Below the pieces are notes generated by a model. The model made no database searches and was not told the DNA's origin. It was given only the letters and a program-made list of their open reading frames with translations. This document shows positions 6,072-6,415 of a stretch of 6,415 nucleotides of DNA, piece by piece; position 1 is the first letter of the stretch, and the number at the start of each line of letters is the position of its first letter. Made by a program: the position numbers and the translations under genes. The stretch spans positions 1-6,415 of the forward strand of contig URGO01000162.1 in the NCBI GenBank assembly GCA_900547435.1. Direction: 5' to 3'. Source of the stretch: an uncultured Parabacteroides sp. GTDB taxonomy: Bacteria > Bacteroidota > Bacteroidia > Bacteroidales > Tannerellaceae.

Positions 6072-6415
6072 CGCTGTGGGCTGCCCATCCGGGGTGGATC
6101 TTTTTGGTCCATGTGCCGTCATGTAAAAATTCCTGGATCGCTGCTGACTGGCTTCCACAATTACCCAACGCATTTACCAGAGTTTCTTTTGTGTCTCCCA
6201 TAAGCTTTGCTGCCACACAGGCCGCTGCAAAAGGAGAAGCAATACCAGTGCCATGATAACCAACATCATGGAATCTGCCCTTGGCTGCCAGTCCCAGCCG
6301 GACGATGATCTCCCAACCGGCTACAATGGCCTCTAACATCTGCTTTCCAGTTGCGCCAACCATTTCTCCTACTGTAAATGCTGTACTGACTACCGCTGCA
6401 CTTGGGTGAATAATG
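5878..6415 (-). CDS. MmgE/PrpD-family protein, internal fragment
   Basis: The reading frame enters from the right edge of the window (open from 6415, in frame with IIHPSAAVV) and runs to a stop at 5878. Only about 5953-6415 looks like genuine family sequence, and the last 25 or so codons are antisense to the glycosyltransferase. The family includes 2-methylcitrate dehydratase (PrpD), cis-aconitate decarboxylase and related lyases. Seen here are HPSAAVV, MLEAIVAGWEIIVRLG, the GYHGTGIASPFAAACVAAKLMG helix block, the conserved KKIHPGWAAHSAI segment with its K-x-x-H-x-G pattern, and NGYTGPAKVFEGGFG. The N-terminal third with other active-site residues lies outside the window, so the exact reaction cannot be named. 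The ATG at 6363 is internal and not the true start. Codons such as CTG, CAG, GGA and AAG look unlike the Bacteroidales genes to the left and closer to Clostridia, which is an impression rather than a computed value. Confidence 0.85.
   Translation of the reverse strand, partial: IIHPSAAVVSTAFTVGEMVGATGKQMLEAIVAGWEIIVRLGLAAKGRFHDVGYHGTGIASPFAAACVAAKLMGDTKETLVNALGNCGSQSAAIQEFLHDGTWTKKIHPGWAAHSAIYALSLARNGYTGPAKVFEGGFGMWMTHCGGIDGLEEEFVHGRISLIWKIHFDHDGAHGIRTD
5935..5965. other. Junction between two unrelated sequences (probable chimera)
   Basis: Left of this point the plus strand encodes a glycosyltransferase-like protein that matches its family up to HDQSVFSILMK (ending 5939). Right of it the minus strand encodes MmgE/PrpD sequence that is recognisable from 6415 down to about GGIDGLEEEF (5953-5958). 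Both genes are broken here, lie in opposite orientation, and neither has its natural C terminus. No insertion-sequence end, inverted repeat or target duplication is seen at the join. An assembly artefact is the leading explanation; a genomic rearrangement is the alternative. Confidence 0.75.

Overview
The window looks like a gut-type Bacteroidales genome (Bacteroides, Phocaeicola or a close relative). The evidence is the MutL sequence, a small conserved protein next to it, two promoter elements of the Bacteroidetes form TAnnTTTG, the near absence of Shine-Dalgarno sequences, and a polysaccharide locus of familiar Bacteroides type. This assignment rests on pattern recognition; no search was run.

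Left part, minus strand (1-2261): a small 101-residue protein with a single C-terminal membrane segment is followed by the mismatch-repair gene mutL. Stop and start overlap by one base (TAATG), so the two form an operon, probably driven by a promoter near 2291-2298. The MutL is full length and its ATPase region is intact, but the residues that make up the endonuclease site in most MutH-less bacteria are not conserved.

Middle (2262-2548): a divergent intergenic region with a Bacteroidetes -7 element for each direction, a short hairpin and a repeated octamer in the mutL-side leader.

Right part, plus strand (2549 to about 5939): three tightly packed genes start a surface-polysaccharide operon. 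They are UDP-glucose 6-dehydrogenase (supplies UDP-glucuronate), a Wzx/TuaB-type polysaccharide flippase (2-base gap) and a glycosyltransferase-like protein (ATGA overlap). Together they supply an acidic sugar precursor, transfer sugar to the growing unit (inferred) and export the unit across the inner membrane.

Right end (about 5940-6415): the glycosyltransferase loses family resemblance abruptly after a conserved HDQSVF block, and the sequence becomes the antisense of an MmgE/PrpD-family dehydratase/decarboxylase whose codon use looks more like Clostridia. Both genes are cut at the same point and lie tail to tail. The simplest explanation is a chimeric assembly join near a contig end; a real recombination is possible but less likely. 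No convincing new biological system is visible. This junction is the most important thing to check.
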